Shown: positions 23,958 through 31,712 of the stretch, piece after piece
Layout of the letters: every line of letters begins with the position of its first letter
Position numbering within the stretch: the first letter of the stretch is position 1
NCBI GenBank assembly: GCA_937870825.1
Contig: CALMZO010000252.1
Location: forward strand, 1 to 64,000
From: an uncultured Chloroflexota bacterium
GTDB taxonomy: Bacteria; Chloroflexota; Anaerolineae; UBA4142; SHND01
Length of the DNA: 64,000 nucleotides
Direction: 5' to 3'
Translations under genes and position numbers: made by a program
Notes under the pieces: generated by a model
Database searches by the model: none
The model's input: the letters and a program-made list of their open reading frames with translations, nothing else
What the model was told of the DNA's origin: nothing

Positions 23958-25155
23958 ATTTTGGAATCACTTTGATATTTCCCCAATCGCCCACTTGAAC
24001 ATAGACGATGCCGAGATTGAACACTTGAACGATATAGCTGTTGCCTTGATAGTTCATCGGCAGTTCGTCCGTCTGCTGGTCTTGCAAACCGTTCGCTTTG
24101 GCAAATCTCCACAACGCGGCGGTGTTGTTCACGGGCATCCACGGCACCTTGTTGACAGCCGCCATCACGGCTTGCTCTAACGTTTGTCCCGGTGTCACGC
24201 CGCCCGGCAATCGCAACTTGAAATTTTGCGCGATGGCGTTGCGAAAATCGTCCAGCACATTGCCGCGCGTGCTGAAACACCAGTTCGGGTCGGTGTTGAG
24301 CCAGCGAAACATGGCGAGCGCCTGAATGGGTTGATTGCTTGAAATCGAATTCCAGCGATTGATTTCCGCGAACGCCGCCGTGACCCAGCCATTGTTTTGA
24401 TTCAACCAATTCGGCGCGTCGTTGATGAGCGGCTGCGTTTCCGTGATATAGACGGGCAATTTTTTCATCGCCGTCGGAATCGCGTTCATGAAATTTTGAT
24501 ACGCGAGAAAGCCGCGAAAATTATTTTGATATGGAAATTGGAATTTGTCTTGATTCGTTATATCACCCGCGTTTTGTCCGCGCGAATAACAATGAATCGC
24601 AATCCCATCGCATTGATTTTGCAGCGGCGTCAAAACATCTTGAAAATATTTTATCCAGTCGCCCGTCGGATTGCCCGAATAATTGGTCTCGATGTTGTAC
24701 GGTCCTATCGCGCCCGGAATCACGTTCGCGTTTGCAAAACCCGGTTTCGCTTGAATCGCCGCGCGGCATTTTTGAAAACACGTCACGTAACTGGACGGCA
24801 CAATCGGCTGCCCGTTCGGGCGCTCCGCGCCGATGTTCATCTCGTTGCCGATGATAAACAATTTCGCGCCCTTGCTCGCTGCCGCCCAATTCGCGCACTG
24901 CTGCGCGAATGCGTCGTACTGCGCGGGCAGGGGAATCGTCCCCGTGCTGCCATAGCCATTGTTTAATCGCACCAGCACGCGGCATTTTGCGTTCACGAGC
25001 GCGGTGTAATCGGCGGGCGGGTCACTCCACACATTGACGGAATGCGCAAGCCAACCGCTGCAATTGTTTTGCTGCAAAAAATTCAGCCCTTCGACATCAT
25101 GAATGCCGTAGAGGGTGGAGGGAAATTGGTCGGGGGTGGGGGGAATGGCGGGCAT
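23956..25155 (-). CDS. Clan GH-A-like TIM-barrel glycosidase-type protein
   Basis: 399 residues without a signal peptide. The fold signature of clan GH-A is visible: Asn104-Glu105 in LFIIGNEMNIGA for the acid/base strand, and Glu240 in LPVYITETQPL for the nucleophile strand, with IAIHCYSRG between them. The N-terminus STLYGIHDVEGLNFLQQNNC and repeated NNG/NW motifs are not those of a well-known family I can name. About 90 C-terminal residues (LEQAVMAAVNKVPWMPVNN ... VYVQVGDWGNIKVIPK) look like a separate small domain. It lies 11 bp downstream of the DUF2283 gene and may be the last gene of the ThyX-HicBA transcript. Substrate unknown; it might be a non-catalytic homologue. Confidence 0.65.
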   Translation of the reverse strand: MPAIPPTPDQFPSTLYGIHDVEGLNFLQQNNCSGWLAHSVNVWSDPPADYTALVNAKCRVLVRLNNGYGSTGTIPLPAQYDAFAQQCANWAAASKGAKLFIIGNEMNIGAERPNGQPIVPSSYVTCFQKCRAAIQAKPGFANANVIPGAIGPYNIETNYSGNPTGDWIKYFQDVLTPLQNQCDGIAIHCYSRGQNAGDITNQDKFQFPYQNNFRGFLAYQNFMNAIPTAMKKLPVYITETQPLINDAPNWLNQNNGWVTAAFAEINRWNSISSNQPIQALAMFRWLNTDPNWCFSTRGNVLDDFRNAIAQNFKLRLPGGVTPGQTLEQAVMAAVNKVPWMPVNNTAALWRFAKANGLQDQQTDELPMNYQGNSYIVQVFNLGIVYVQVGDWGNIKVIPK

Positions 25156-25166
25156 TCGATTTTCCT

Positions 25167-25412
25167 TTAGCGTTGGCTTGCGTGCAGCACAGTCATTCCA
25201 ATAATTTCGTCACCGTCACAGCGCACGATGATATCATCATCGGTCATTTCGCTATCGGTTGCAAAACTCGGGTTCTTGTAATTGATGTACAACACATCAA
25301 CGTCAGAATCGTAGGTGAGCCACAATGTTTTTTCGGGCGCGTTCTTGACACGCGGCAACAATTTCAAGTAATCGTCGAATTCAAAGTTCGTCCAACTTTT
25401 TTGTGAACTCAT
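25167..25412 (-). CDS. DUF2283 protein
   Basis: 81 residues. The core LWLTYDSDVDVLYINYKNPS followed by DDDIIVRCDGDEIIGMTVLHAS is the DUF2283 pattern, a small domain often found next to toxin-antitoxin genes. An N-terminal extension (KSWTNFEFDDYLKLLPRVKN) precedes it. It overlaps hicA by 32 bp, a tight coupling. It may be an extra antitoxin-like partner of the HicBA pair, which is an inference from position only. Confidence 0.85.
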   Translation of the reverse strand: MSSQKSWTNFEFDDYLKLLPRVKNAPEKTLWLTYDSDVDVLYINYKNPSFATDSEMTDDDIIVRCDGDEIIGMTVLHASQR

Positions 25413-25614
25413 CAGGGCTGACCTCTATCTCGCGCAAAATTTCACGCAACAATGGACGGGCAAGGTCTCGTCCGCCGTGATTTGGAACAGTTGTCGTTCT
25501 GCCATCGCTGTGGCGATAAAAAACGTGACTGCCTTTTTGTCGCACAGATTGAAAACCCAAGTGGCGCAAGAGCTTGTCCATTGTGCGATAGTTGACGTTG
25601 CGTAATTTGCTCAT
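25381..25614 (-). CDS. hicA: HicA-family mRNA interferase toxin
   Basis: 77 residues, dsRBD-like HicA fold: RTMDKLLRHLGFQSVRQKGS, then the catalytic His in KGSHVFYRHSDG, and VPNHGGRDLARPLLREILRE, which is the classic HicA C-terminal part. The protein cleaves mRNA and is blocked by HicB. It starts in a 4-bp ATGA overlap with hicB and overlaps the DUF2283 gene. Full length and the active His are present, so it should be active. Confidence 0.93.
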   Translation of the reverse strand: MSKLRNVNYRTMDKLLRHLGFQSVRQKGSHVFYRHSDGRTTTVPNHGGRDLARPLLREILREIEVSPDEFTKKLDEL

Positions 25615-25829
25615 GCGGCGATTTCAACTTGCTGCAAACCCACAAAGCGCGGTAACCCTTCTGTGTCCGTTCCATATTCTTCGAGGCACAATTCCAGAAC
25701 CTCTTTGAGATTCTCATTCAATTCATCGAGTGTTTCCCCTTGGGTATGCGCCCCTGTAATCCCGGGAATAATTCCCACATACAATTTGGTCTCAGGGTCC
25801 CATTCTACATACGCGGTAAAAGTTTTCAT
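25611..25829 (-). CDS. hicB: HicB-family antitoxin
   Basis: 72 residues, the HicB partial RNase-H fold: FTAYVEWDPETKLYVGIIPG, then GAHTQGETLDELNENLKEVL and ELCLEEYG, typical of the family. It is a short HicB with no C-terminal ribbon-helix-helix or HTH extension, so it may not repress the operon by itself. It begins in a 4-bp ATGA overlap with the stop of the ThyX-like gene, so the toxin pair depends on that gene's transcript. No separate promoter is evident in front of it. Confidence 0.93.
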   Translation of the reverse strand: MKTFTAYVEWDPETKLYVGIIPGITGAHTQGETLDELNENLKEVLELCLEEYGTDTEGLPRFVGLQQVEIAA

Positions 25830-27589
25830 GTGCTACTCCCATTCATCCTTTTCTTGGCGCTTCGCATTTCCGCGCGCAAACGACTCATCGGCGGATTTGG
25901 GTTCAAGTTCACAAACGTCATTCCTTCGACCAACAACGGCTGCGCGTCGCGGACGGCATAATACATTTGTTGGCTCGTGAGACGATAATCGGGATGACCT
26001 TGTTCCGTTGTGCGCAATTCGCACCAATGATACAGCTCGCGCAGATTTAATTCAATGTTGTACCGCACGCGATAACCGTACGGAATGAGATACTGCGCCT
26101 CGTTCGGATATTCTTCCGCGATTTCCCGGAACAAGGTATCCGCGCGTTCCATGTTTTTTGTGTACGCGTCGCGGATTTCGGGAACGGCGTTGATTTGTTC
26201 GTTCGTGTCGAAACCGTGCGCGGTGGTGTACGCTTGACGGTCCGGCGTCACGAGGCGATGCCTTTGCAAATCGCGGAACTCGCCGATGTTGATGAGCAAA
26301 TCAAATTCGTATCGCGCGTGTTCGAACGCGCGCCCCGGCTTGTGCCGCCGATTCCCGCGCGTTCCCACATACGCGCGCACAATTTCCGCCTTGTCACTTT
26401 CTGCCAACTTGCGCACGCGTTCCATCACCGTGCGTTTGTCCAAATCCGACGCGCCAAACAAAATCGCGCCGACGACAACATCCACCGCGTCAGCGTCGAA
26501 ACGGTTGAGAGTAACCTTCTGGCGTTCGTCGTTCGTCATTCGTCGTTCGTCGTTCGTCGTTCGTCGTTCGTCATTCCACAGATATTTCTTCACCAACTCG
26601 CGCTGCACCGCGCGCCGCCCCTGCAAATACTCTTGCAGCCGTTTCCCTTTTTCATCATCCGCGCGTTTGATGAATGGACCAATCACTGTGTCCAATTCGT
26701 GCGCGCCCGCGCGTCCCAACACGCGATTTTCTTGAAACGGGTCCGCGAGCAAATTCAGCAGCATGTATTCCAACGCGCGTCCGTTGCCCCACACGCCGAC
26801 GTTCGTCAACGTCGCCATCGGCAAAAAGCAGCGCAGCAAATCACACGCTTGCGCGCGCGCGGCGGATTGGTACGCGAACAATGCGCTCTTGAGAAATTCT
26901 TTGTCGGCAATGCGCGCAAATTTTTCCACATCGCCGGTGATGGCATTTTCAAATTCAATCTCGTCAATCGGATGCGTTTGTTCGAGATAGGCAATCATGC
27001 GCGGCAGCATCGTCGCATACGCGTCGAACAAACCGTCGAGATGTTGAATCACGCGCGCGCCGTACTGCGATTCACACAAATTGCGGTCACGGTAATAACG
27101 ATACTGCCCATTCACTTTGTCGTCGAACGGTACATAGCGCGACGATTTTTCCAAAAACGCGAGACCGATGCGGTGGTCTTGAATCGTCTTGGCGGCGATT
27201 TGCGAAACTTCTTGAAACGCGATGTGCGCGCCGCCGAGCTCGCCGACGGAATCATCGCCGTAATCGGAAAGGACGCGCGAATAAAATGCTTCGGCTTTGG
27301 CGCGCGCTTCGTTTGCCTGCGACAAGACTTGCGATGTTTCGGATGCTTGAAAATTTTCCGAGAGTGACAGTTCACTCTTGCCGAAAAATTCATCCAGAAA
27401 CAGTCGCCGCACGCCTTTTGTGGAACGACTGTAACGCGAGAACAACGCGCCTTTGACTACTTCGGGCAAATTCACCAGCGCGACGACGGAACGGTCGGTG
27501 TTGGAAAAATAGGGCGCGATGCGTGCGGCTTCTTCGGGTGTCAGTGTTTCACTCGACAACGTTAAATGCTGCTCAAACTCTGATGTCAT
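25826..27589 (-). CDS. Double-ThyX-like protein (FAD-dependent thymidylate synthase family)
   Basis: 587 residues with two ThyX-like halves. The first (about 30-290) has SRYSRSTKGVRRLFLDEF and QEVSQIAAKTIQDHRIGLAF; the second (about 375-575) has LLINIGEFRDLQRHRLVTPDR, in the place of the ThyX RHRxxS motif, and ELRTTEQGHPDYR. The Ser and Arg pattern of genuine ThyX (RHRxxSxNExSxR) is not conserved, so it may bind FAD/nucleotide without making dTMP; this double architecture is a recognised but uncharacterised ThyX relative. Between the halves lies NDERRTTNDERRMTNDERQ, encoded by an ACGAACG repeat in frame. The stop overlaps hicB. No standard ThyA is in view. Confidence 0.82.
   Translation of the reverse strand: MTSEFEQHLTLSSETLTPEEAARIAPYFSNTDRSVVALVNLPEVVKGALFSRYSRSTKGVRRLFLDEFFGKSELSLSENFQASETSQVLSQANEARAKAEAFYSRVLSDYGDDSVGELGGAHIAFQEVSQIAAKTIQDHRIGLAFLEKSSRYVPFDDKVNGQYRYYRDRNLCESQYGARVIQHLDGLFDAYATMLPRMIAYLEQTHPIDEIEFENAITGDVEKFARIADKEFLKSALFAYQSAARAQACDLLRCFLPMATLTNVGVWGNGRALEYMLLNLLADPFQENRVLGRAGAHELDTVIGPFIKRADDEKGKRLQEYLQGRRAVQRELVKKYLWNDERRTTNDERRMTNDERQKVTLNRFDADAVDVVVGAILFGASDLDKRTVMERVRKLAESDKAEIVRAYVGTRGNRRHKPGRAFEHARYEFDLLINIGEFRDLQRHRLVTPDRQAYTTAHGFDTNEQINAVPEIRDAYTKNMERADTLFREIAEEYPNEAQYLIPYGYRVRYNIELNLRELYHWCELRTTEQGHPDYRLTSQQMYYAVRDAQPLLVEGMTFVNLNPNPPMSRLRAEMRSAKKRMNGSST
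26522..26577. repeat. ACGAACG-family repeat inside the ThyX-like gene
   Basis: Six or seven copies of CGTTCGT/CGTCATT on the plus strand (ACGAACG, AATGACG on the coding strand) interrupt the conserved sequence at the junction of the two ThyX halves, in frame. The peptide produced matches the C-terminal tail of the DUF4129 protein at 38,138. Confidence 0.85.
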
Positions 27590-27624
27590 GTTTGATTTAT
27601 GTTACTGATTTATGATTGTATCCT

Positions 27625-27672
27625 TCGCGGGTCTCTGAAATCATAAATCACAAATCCAAAATCATAAATTCC
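27625..27672. repeat. AAATCATA/AAATCACA repeat
   Basis: TGAAATCATAAATCACAAATC and then CAAAATCATAAATTCC form a 9-base-period array between the ThyX-like gene and the SpoIIE gene and run over the latter's stop codon. It is the same family as at 22,395-22,437. Confidence 0.65.
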
Positions 27673-30667
27673 TCTTTACCACCACGAGCGTCAAATCATC
27701 AAACTGCGCCGCGCCGTTGGTAAATTCTTGGACCGCGCGCAAAATTTCGTCGGTGAGTGCTTGCGCGGATTTTTCCGCGTGGTCTTGAATCACTTCGAGC
27801 AAACGACTCGCGCCAAATTCTTCGTCCCCGCTTTTGTCCAAGGCATCGGTCACACCATCGGTGTACATCACCAAAACGTCGCCGCATTCCAATTGACAAT
27901 GCGCTTGCGGCTGCTCCACGTTCGGCAAAATTCCCAACGCGATGCCATGTTCTTTCAACGGCACTACAGTACGATTTTTGTGATGATACACGAGCGGCGG
28001 ATTGTGTCCCGCGTTGACGTAGGTGATGTTGCCATCCACCGTGTCGAGAATGCCATAGAACGCCGTAACGAACATGTCCGACTGCGCGTCAGAGATGATG
28101 ACATCATTCGCGCGTTCCATTGCTTCACGCGGGGAGGGTTTGCCGATTGCCATCGTGCGAATCACGGTGCGCGTCAATGCCATGAACAACGCGGCGGCGA
28201 GACCTTTGTCCGAAACATCCGCGATGACCAGTCCCAGACGTTGATGCTGCAGCGGAATCATGTCATAAAAATCGCCGCCGACGAGACGCGCGGCGTGCCA
28301 TGCGGCGGCAATGTCATAACCGGGCAACTGCGGCGGACGCGACGGCAAAAACGATTGTTGAATTTGGCGCGCGAGCCCCAATTCGTAATCGAGCCGTTTT
28401 TTCAATTCCGCTTGTTCGTCGAGCCGCGCGCGTTCAATCGCCACGGCGGCTTGATTCGCAATCCCGTACAACACGCGAATTTCTTCGGCATTGAATTGAT
28501 GTTCGTTTGCGCCCTGGTCAACGCCGAGCGCGCCCACCATTTCCCCGCGCGCAATCAGGGGAAAGAGAACGACGGACTCTAATTCAAACAGCGCGGCAAG
28601 ATTCGGCTGTACGAGCTCCGACGTTTGCGCGTTCGCGATGCGAACGGGCTCCCGTCGCATCCACAACTCGGTGAACACATTGTGCGGCGGCTGCCCAATC
28701 GGAAAACGCAAATTCAGAAAGCGGCGTTCCATCGCGGGTGTGAGTCCATACGCTTTCTCGGCGCGAAATTCGCGCGCAATGGGGTCATACAAAAACACGG
28801 ACGCGCGTTTTACGCCCACCAGCAGTGTGGTCAAGGTGACGACCGTATCGAGCGCGTCGTCCAACGATTCTTGGTCGGACAGGTTTTCCGCGACGTTCAA
28901 CAGCGCGTTCAAATAGTACGCTTCGACTTGCTGTGCTTCGTACAACCGCGCGTTCTCAATCGCAATCGCAATCTGCGCGCCGAGCGTTTTCATCACAAAC
29001 AAATCTTCATCGCCAAAAACGCCGACGCGTTCACTTTGCACGTCGAGCACGCCCACGACGCGCTGTCCCACAATCAACGGCACGGCAAGTTCGGAACGCG
29101 TGTTAATTGTTTGTGCGTCCGGTCCCGGCACATAGCGCGCATCTTTGGTGACATCCGCGACGAGCAAGGGTTCTTGATGCGCGGCGACCCAGCCGATGAT
29201 GCCTTCGTGATAACGCATTCGTTCGCCGCGCTGCCGCCACTGTTCGCCGAGCGGATGGGTGGTGGCAAAAAAGAGCAGCTCGCGATTTTCTTGTTCCACG
29301 AGAACGTGAACGTGATTGTAACCAAAGCGTTCTTGAATTTCGTTGACGACTTTGGGGAGCAAATCGTCGAGTTCTGCAACTTGCGCGACTTTGCTGCCGA
29401 CATCGCTCACAATCGCGAGCTGCGTCGCGCGGCGTCGCTCGACCGTGTACAAGCGCGCGTTCTCTAACGCGACGGCGGCTTGTCCGGCGAGTACGTTCAG
29501 CGTGCGCGCGTTCACCATCATCAACGCGCGCGGCTGGGAACTGATTGCCGTCACCATGCCGATGACATCATCGCCCGCGAGCAGCGGAACAAAAAGCGCG
29601 GAACGCGCGGTGAGATGCGGCGAGCGCGTTTCAAAATCAAACGGCAGGGGACGCACGCGCAAATCGTCCGCAACAATGGACGCGGGATGGTCGCGCATGA
29701 AAACGAGCGCGGGTGTCAACGGCAATGGTTCGCGCGTCCATTGAACAGCGCCGTCTTGCGTTTCTGCGCGCAAATTCAACGCATCGCGTTCGGGCGCAAA
29801 GACTTCGACGCGCACATGTTCCGCGCGCACCACGCGCCGCGAATAGTCGAGGACAAGTTCAATCACGCGCTCGGTGTTGAAACCCGCTTGCGAAACGGCT
29901 TGATTAAATTCATTCAGCGCGGCGAGTTCGCGGCTGCGGCGATTGAGCCGTTCTTCGCTGATGGCATACCGTTGAATCACGAACGCGACTTGGATCAGTC
30001 CGGCGGCGAGAAGCAAAAAGAGCGGACGCGTCAAACCGCCGAATTCTGTGTACACGACGGCGACGACCATCGAAAACGGCAGCGGTATCAATTCCACCAG
30101 CACCGACGCGCTGAGCGTTTCTCGAAACAATTTCAGGAAAGGACGCGTGCCGATTCGAATTGTTTCCCAAATGCCCCATCCCAGATTGTCCAGAAAAAAC
30201 CACAACAACATTGCCGCGCCGGACGGAATGAGATTGACGATGCCAAAATCGGGCGGGGGCAGGGTGCCGCCCAAACTTAAAAAGACCGCGCCGCACGCGA
30301 TGCCCATGAATGCTTTCAGACCCGCGTTGAACAACGGCGATTCGAGCGTGCGAATCAAATCGCGGCGGCGATATTCCAAATTGTTGATGAGAATGTAAAA
30401 CAGGGAACTCAGCGCGGGGACCCACGCGCCGGGAATCGGACCAAAAATAAAAATCGCGGCGAGGTCAACAATGCCGACCAGCGAGTGCAATGTGTCGGGA
30501 TGAGAGTACACGCCCGCGCGCTTGACGATGAACGAGAGGAGAATGAAAAAAAGAATCGGCAGGATTTTCTGCCACAACACTGCGTAATCGGTGAGCCAGA
30601 CCAGCACGCCCAACCCGAGCAAGCCGACCCCGAACGAAAAAAGCAAGCGAGGGAGTGGTGGGCGCAT
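27662..30667 (-). CDS. Membrane GAF-SpoIIE serine phosphatase (RsbU-like)
   Basis: 1,001 residues. The first 240 contain about seven membrane helices (LLFSFGVGLLGLGVLVWLTD; IVDLAAIFIFGPIPGAWVPA). Three GAF-type domains follow, starting near ALNEFNQAVSQAGFNTERVI, QLAIVSDVGSKVAQVAELDD and ALLNVAENLSDQESLDDALD. The C-terminal 250 residues are a PP2C-type SpoIIE phosphatase: LARQIQQSFLPSRPPQLPGY, VGGDFYDMIPL and VIADVSDKGLAAALFM with the metal Asps, ending DDLTLVVVKR. It should dephosphorylate the STAS protein encoded upstream, freeing the RsbW-type kinase's partner. Start at the ATG 30667; a TTG two codons earlier is less likely. Confidence 0.93.
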   Translation of the reverse strand: MRPPLPRLLFSFGVGLLGLGVLVWLTDYAVLWQKILPILFFILLSFIVKRAGVYSHPDTLHSLVGIVDLAAIFIFGPIPGAWVPALSSLFYILINNLEYRRRDLIRTLESPLFNAGLKAFMGIACGAVFLSLGGTLPPPDFGIVNLIPSGAAMLLWFFLDNLGWGIWETIRIGTRPFLKLFRETLSASVLVELIPLPFSMVVAVVYTEFGGLTRPLFLLLAAGLIQVAFVIQRYAISEERLNRRSRELAALNEFNQAVSQAGFNTERVIELVLDYSRRVVRAEHVRVEVFAPERDALNLRAETQDGAVQWTREPLPLTPALVFMRDHPASIVADDLRVRPLPFDFETRSPHLTARSALFVPLLAGDDVIGMVTAISSQPRALMMVNARTLNVLAGQAAVALENARLYTVERRRATQLAIVSDVGSKVAQVAELDDLLPKVVNEIQERFGYNHVHVLVEQENRELLFFATTHPLGEQWRQRGERMRYHEGIIGWVAAHQEPLLVADVTKDARYVPGPDAQTINTRSELAVPLIVGQRVVGVLDVQSERVGVFGDEDLFVMKTLGAQIAIAIENARLYEAQQVEAYYLNALLNVAENLSDQESLDDALDTVVTLTTLLVGVKRASVFLYDPIAREFRAEKAYGLTPAMERRFLNLRFPIGQPPHNVFTELWMRREPVRIANAQTSELVQPNLAALFELESVVLFPLIARGEMVGALGVDQGANEHQFNAEEIRVLYGIANQAAVAIERARLDEQAELKKRLDYELGLARQIQQSFLPSRPPQLPGYDIAAAWHAARLVGGDFYDMIPLQHQRLGLVIADVSDKGLAAALFMALTRTVIRTMAIGKPSPREAMERANDVIISDAQSDMFVTAFYGILDTVDGNITYVNAGHNPPLVYHHKNRTVVPLKEHGIALGILPNVEQPQAHCQLECGDVLVMYTDGVTDALDKSGDEEFGASRLLEVIQDHAEKSAQALTDEILRAVQEFTNGAAQFDDLTLVVVKRNL

Positions 30668-30673
30668 AATCAA

Positions 30674-30757
30674 AGGAAGAGGGATGAAGGATGAAAAAAC
30701 GTGATGCGAGAAACGAGAAACGCGAAACGAGAAACGAGAAACGTCACACTCGCCACT
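30674..30757. repeat. GATGAAGG and GAGAAACG arrays between STAS and SpoIIE genes
   Basis: GAGGGATGAAGGATGAAAAA is followed by GCGAGAAACGAGAAACGCG and two further GAGAAACG units, two repeat families joined head to tail in one 106-bp spacer. It lies in the leader of the SpoIIE gene on the transcribed strand. Confidence 0.8.
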
Positions 30758-30773
30758 TGTCGCCCGACACTCG

Positions 30774-31112
30774 CTATTCTTTCGCGGATGTTTGATGCGT
30801 CTCTAACGCGCGTTGGGCGGCGGTGCGCGTGGGGTGAATCTCTAACACATGTTCGAGCCCTGCCATCGAAATGATTTCCGTAATCCGCGCGCTGAGGCAG
30901 CACAGGACGAGTTTGCCGTTGTTCGTTTTTGCCGCTTTTGTCGCGCGCATCAACACGCGCAGTCCGTCCGAACTGATGTAACGCGTTTCGGTCATGTCAA
31001 CCAAAATGTGCGCGCCTTCTTTGCGCGTCAACGCTTCCAATTCCGTCCAAAGACTCCGCGCCCCCAACGCGTCGAGACGCCCCTGTGGTTGAACAATTTG
31101 AATTTCGCTCAT
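30774..31112 (-). CDS. STAS-domain anti-sigma-factor antagonist
   Basis: 112 residues from the ATG at 31112. A STAS fold with the phospho-acceptor in ETRYISSDGLRVL (Ser48), preceded by GRLDALGARSLWTELEAL and ending LEIHPTRTAAQRALE. It is phosphorylated by an RsbW/SpoIIAB-type kinase and dephosphorylated by a SpoIIE-type phosphatase; both are encoded next to it, so the module is complete except for the effector (a sigma factor or other target), which is not in view. It lies 32 bp after the kinase gene. Confidence 0.93.
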   Translation of the reverse strand: MSEIQIVQPQGRLDALGARSLWTELEALTRKEGAHILVDMTETRYISSDGLRVLMRATKAAKTNNGKLVLCCLSARITEIISMAGLEHVLEIHPTRTAAQRALETHQTSAKE

Positions 31113-31144
31113 TGCCGCTCGCTCCGCTCGAAATGACAATTGCC

Positions 31145-31567
31145 TCATTTCAACTTTTTCAGCATCCGCGTCACATTGCCCGCCTGGTCACGCGAAAATT
31201 CAACGCGGTCCATCAATTTTTTCATAAAGAAAATTCCCAAGCCGCCGATGGAGCGTTCCGAGAGCGGACTTTTGGTGTTGGGCTTTTTTACTTTTTTCAC
31301 ATCAAACGGTTTGCCGTAATCGCGAATCTCGACGAAAAATGTAGCGGCATCCGCGCGCAATGTAATCGAAATCGCGCCGTCCGTTTTGCCTGCGTACGCG
31401 TGTTCCATCACATTTGTCACGGCTTCGTCCACCGCCATCTGCACGTCATCCGATTGCTTTTGCGTGAGTTTGGCGCGGCGCGCGGCTTCCATCACAAAAT
31501 TCGCGACGAGTTCGAGATTTTTCATGTCGCTCGTAGTGTCCAGCGCAAATACGAGGGGCTTGTTCAA
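31145..31567 (-). CDS. RsbW-like anti-sigma serine kinase
   Basis: 140 residues of the GHKL ATPase family: N box QMAVDEAVTNVMEHAYAG, G1 in RDYGKPFDV and G2 in GGLGIFFMKKLMD. The start is a TTG at 31567 with GGAG 8 bases before it; a later ATG would cut into the first strand (FALDTTSDMKNLELVANFV). The kinase phosphorylates the downstream STAS protein and is countered by the SpoIIE phosphatase at the end of the unit. No sigma factor gene adjoins, so the true target may be a different regulator or an enzyme. Confidence 0.92.
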   Translation of the reverse strand: MNKPLVFALDTTSDMKNLELVANFVMEAARRAKLTQKQSDDVQMAVDEAVTNVMEHAYAGKTDGAISITLRADAATFFVEIRDYGKPFDVKKVKKPNTKSPLSERSIGGLGIFFMKKLMDRVEFSRDQAGNVTRMLKKLK

Positions 31568-31654
31568 GTCGTGTACTCCATCGTCGGATTGATTCCGCGT
31601 TGTGCATTACGGAATCTGCGTCTCATCATGGAAACGCGCAAAAGAAAGAATCAA

Positions 31655-31712
31655 GAGTAATCCGCGAATTACACGAATCTTACCAATACTCGATGTACAT
31701 TCGTGGACTCTA
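31655..31712. repeat. CGCGAATTACACGAATC-type spacer repeat
   Basis: AATCCGCGAATTACACGAATC and then CATTCGTGG resemble the spacer at 55,985-56,070. I see no gene in 31,568-31,712 apart from this repeat and the leader of the RsbW gene. Confidence 0.45.

Noticed and set aside
26195-27367. Open frame of about 390 codons on the plus strand opposite the ThyX-like gene
   Set aside because: GC-rich third positions leave the opposite strand open by chance. The peptide is rich in Arg, His and Phe with no recognisable domain.
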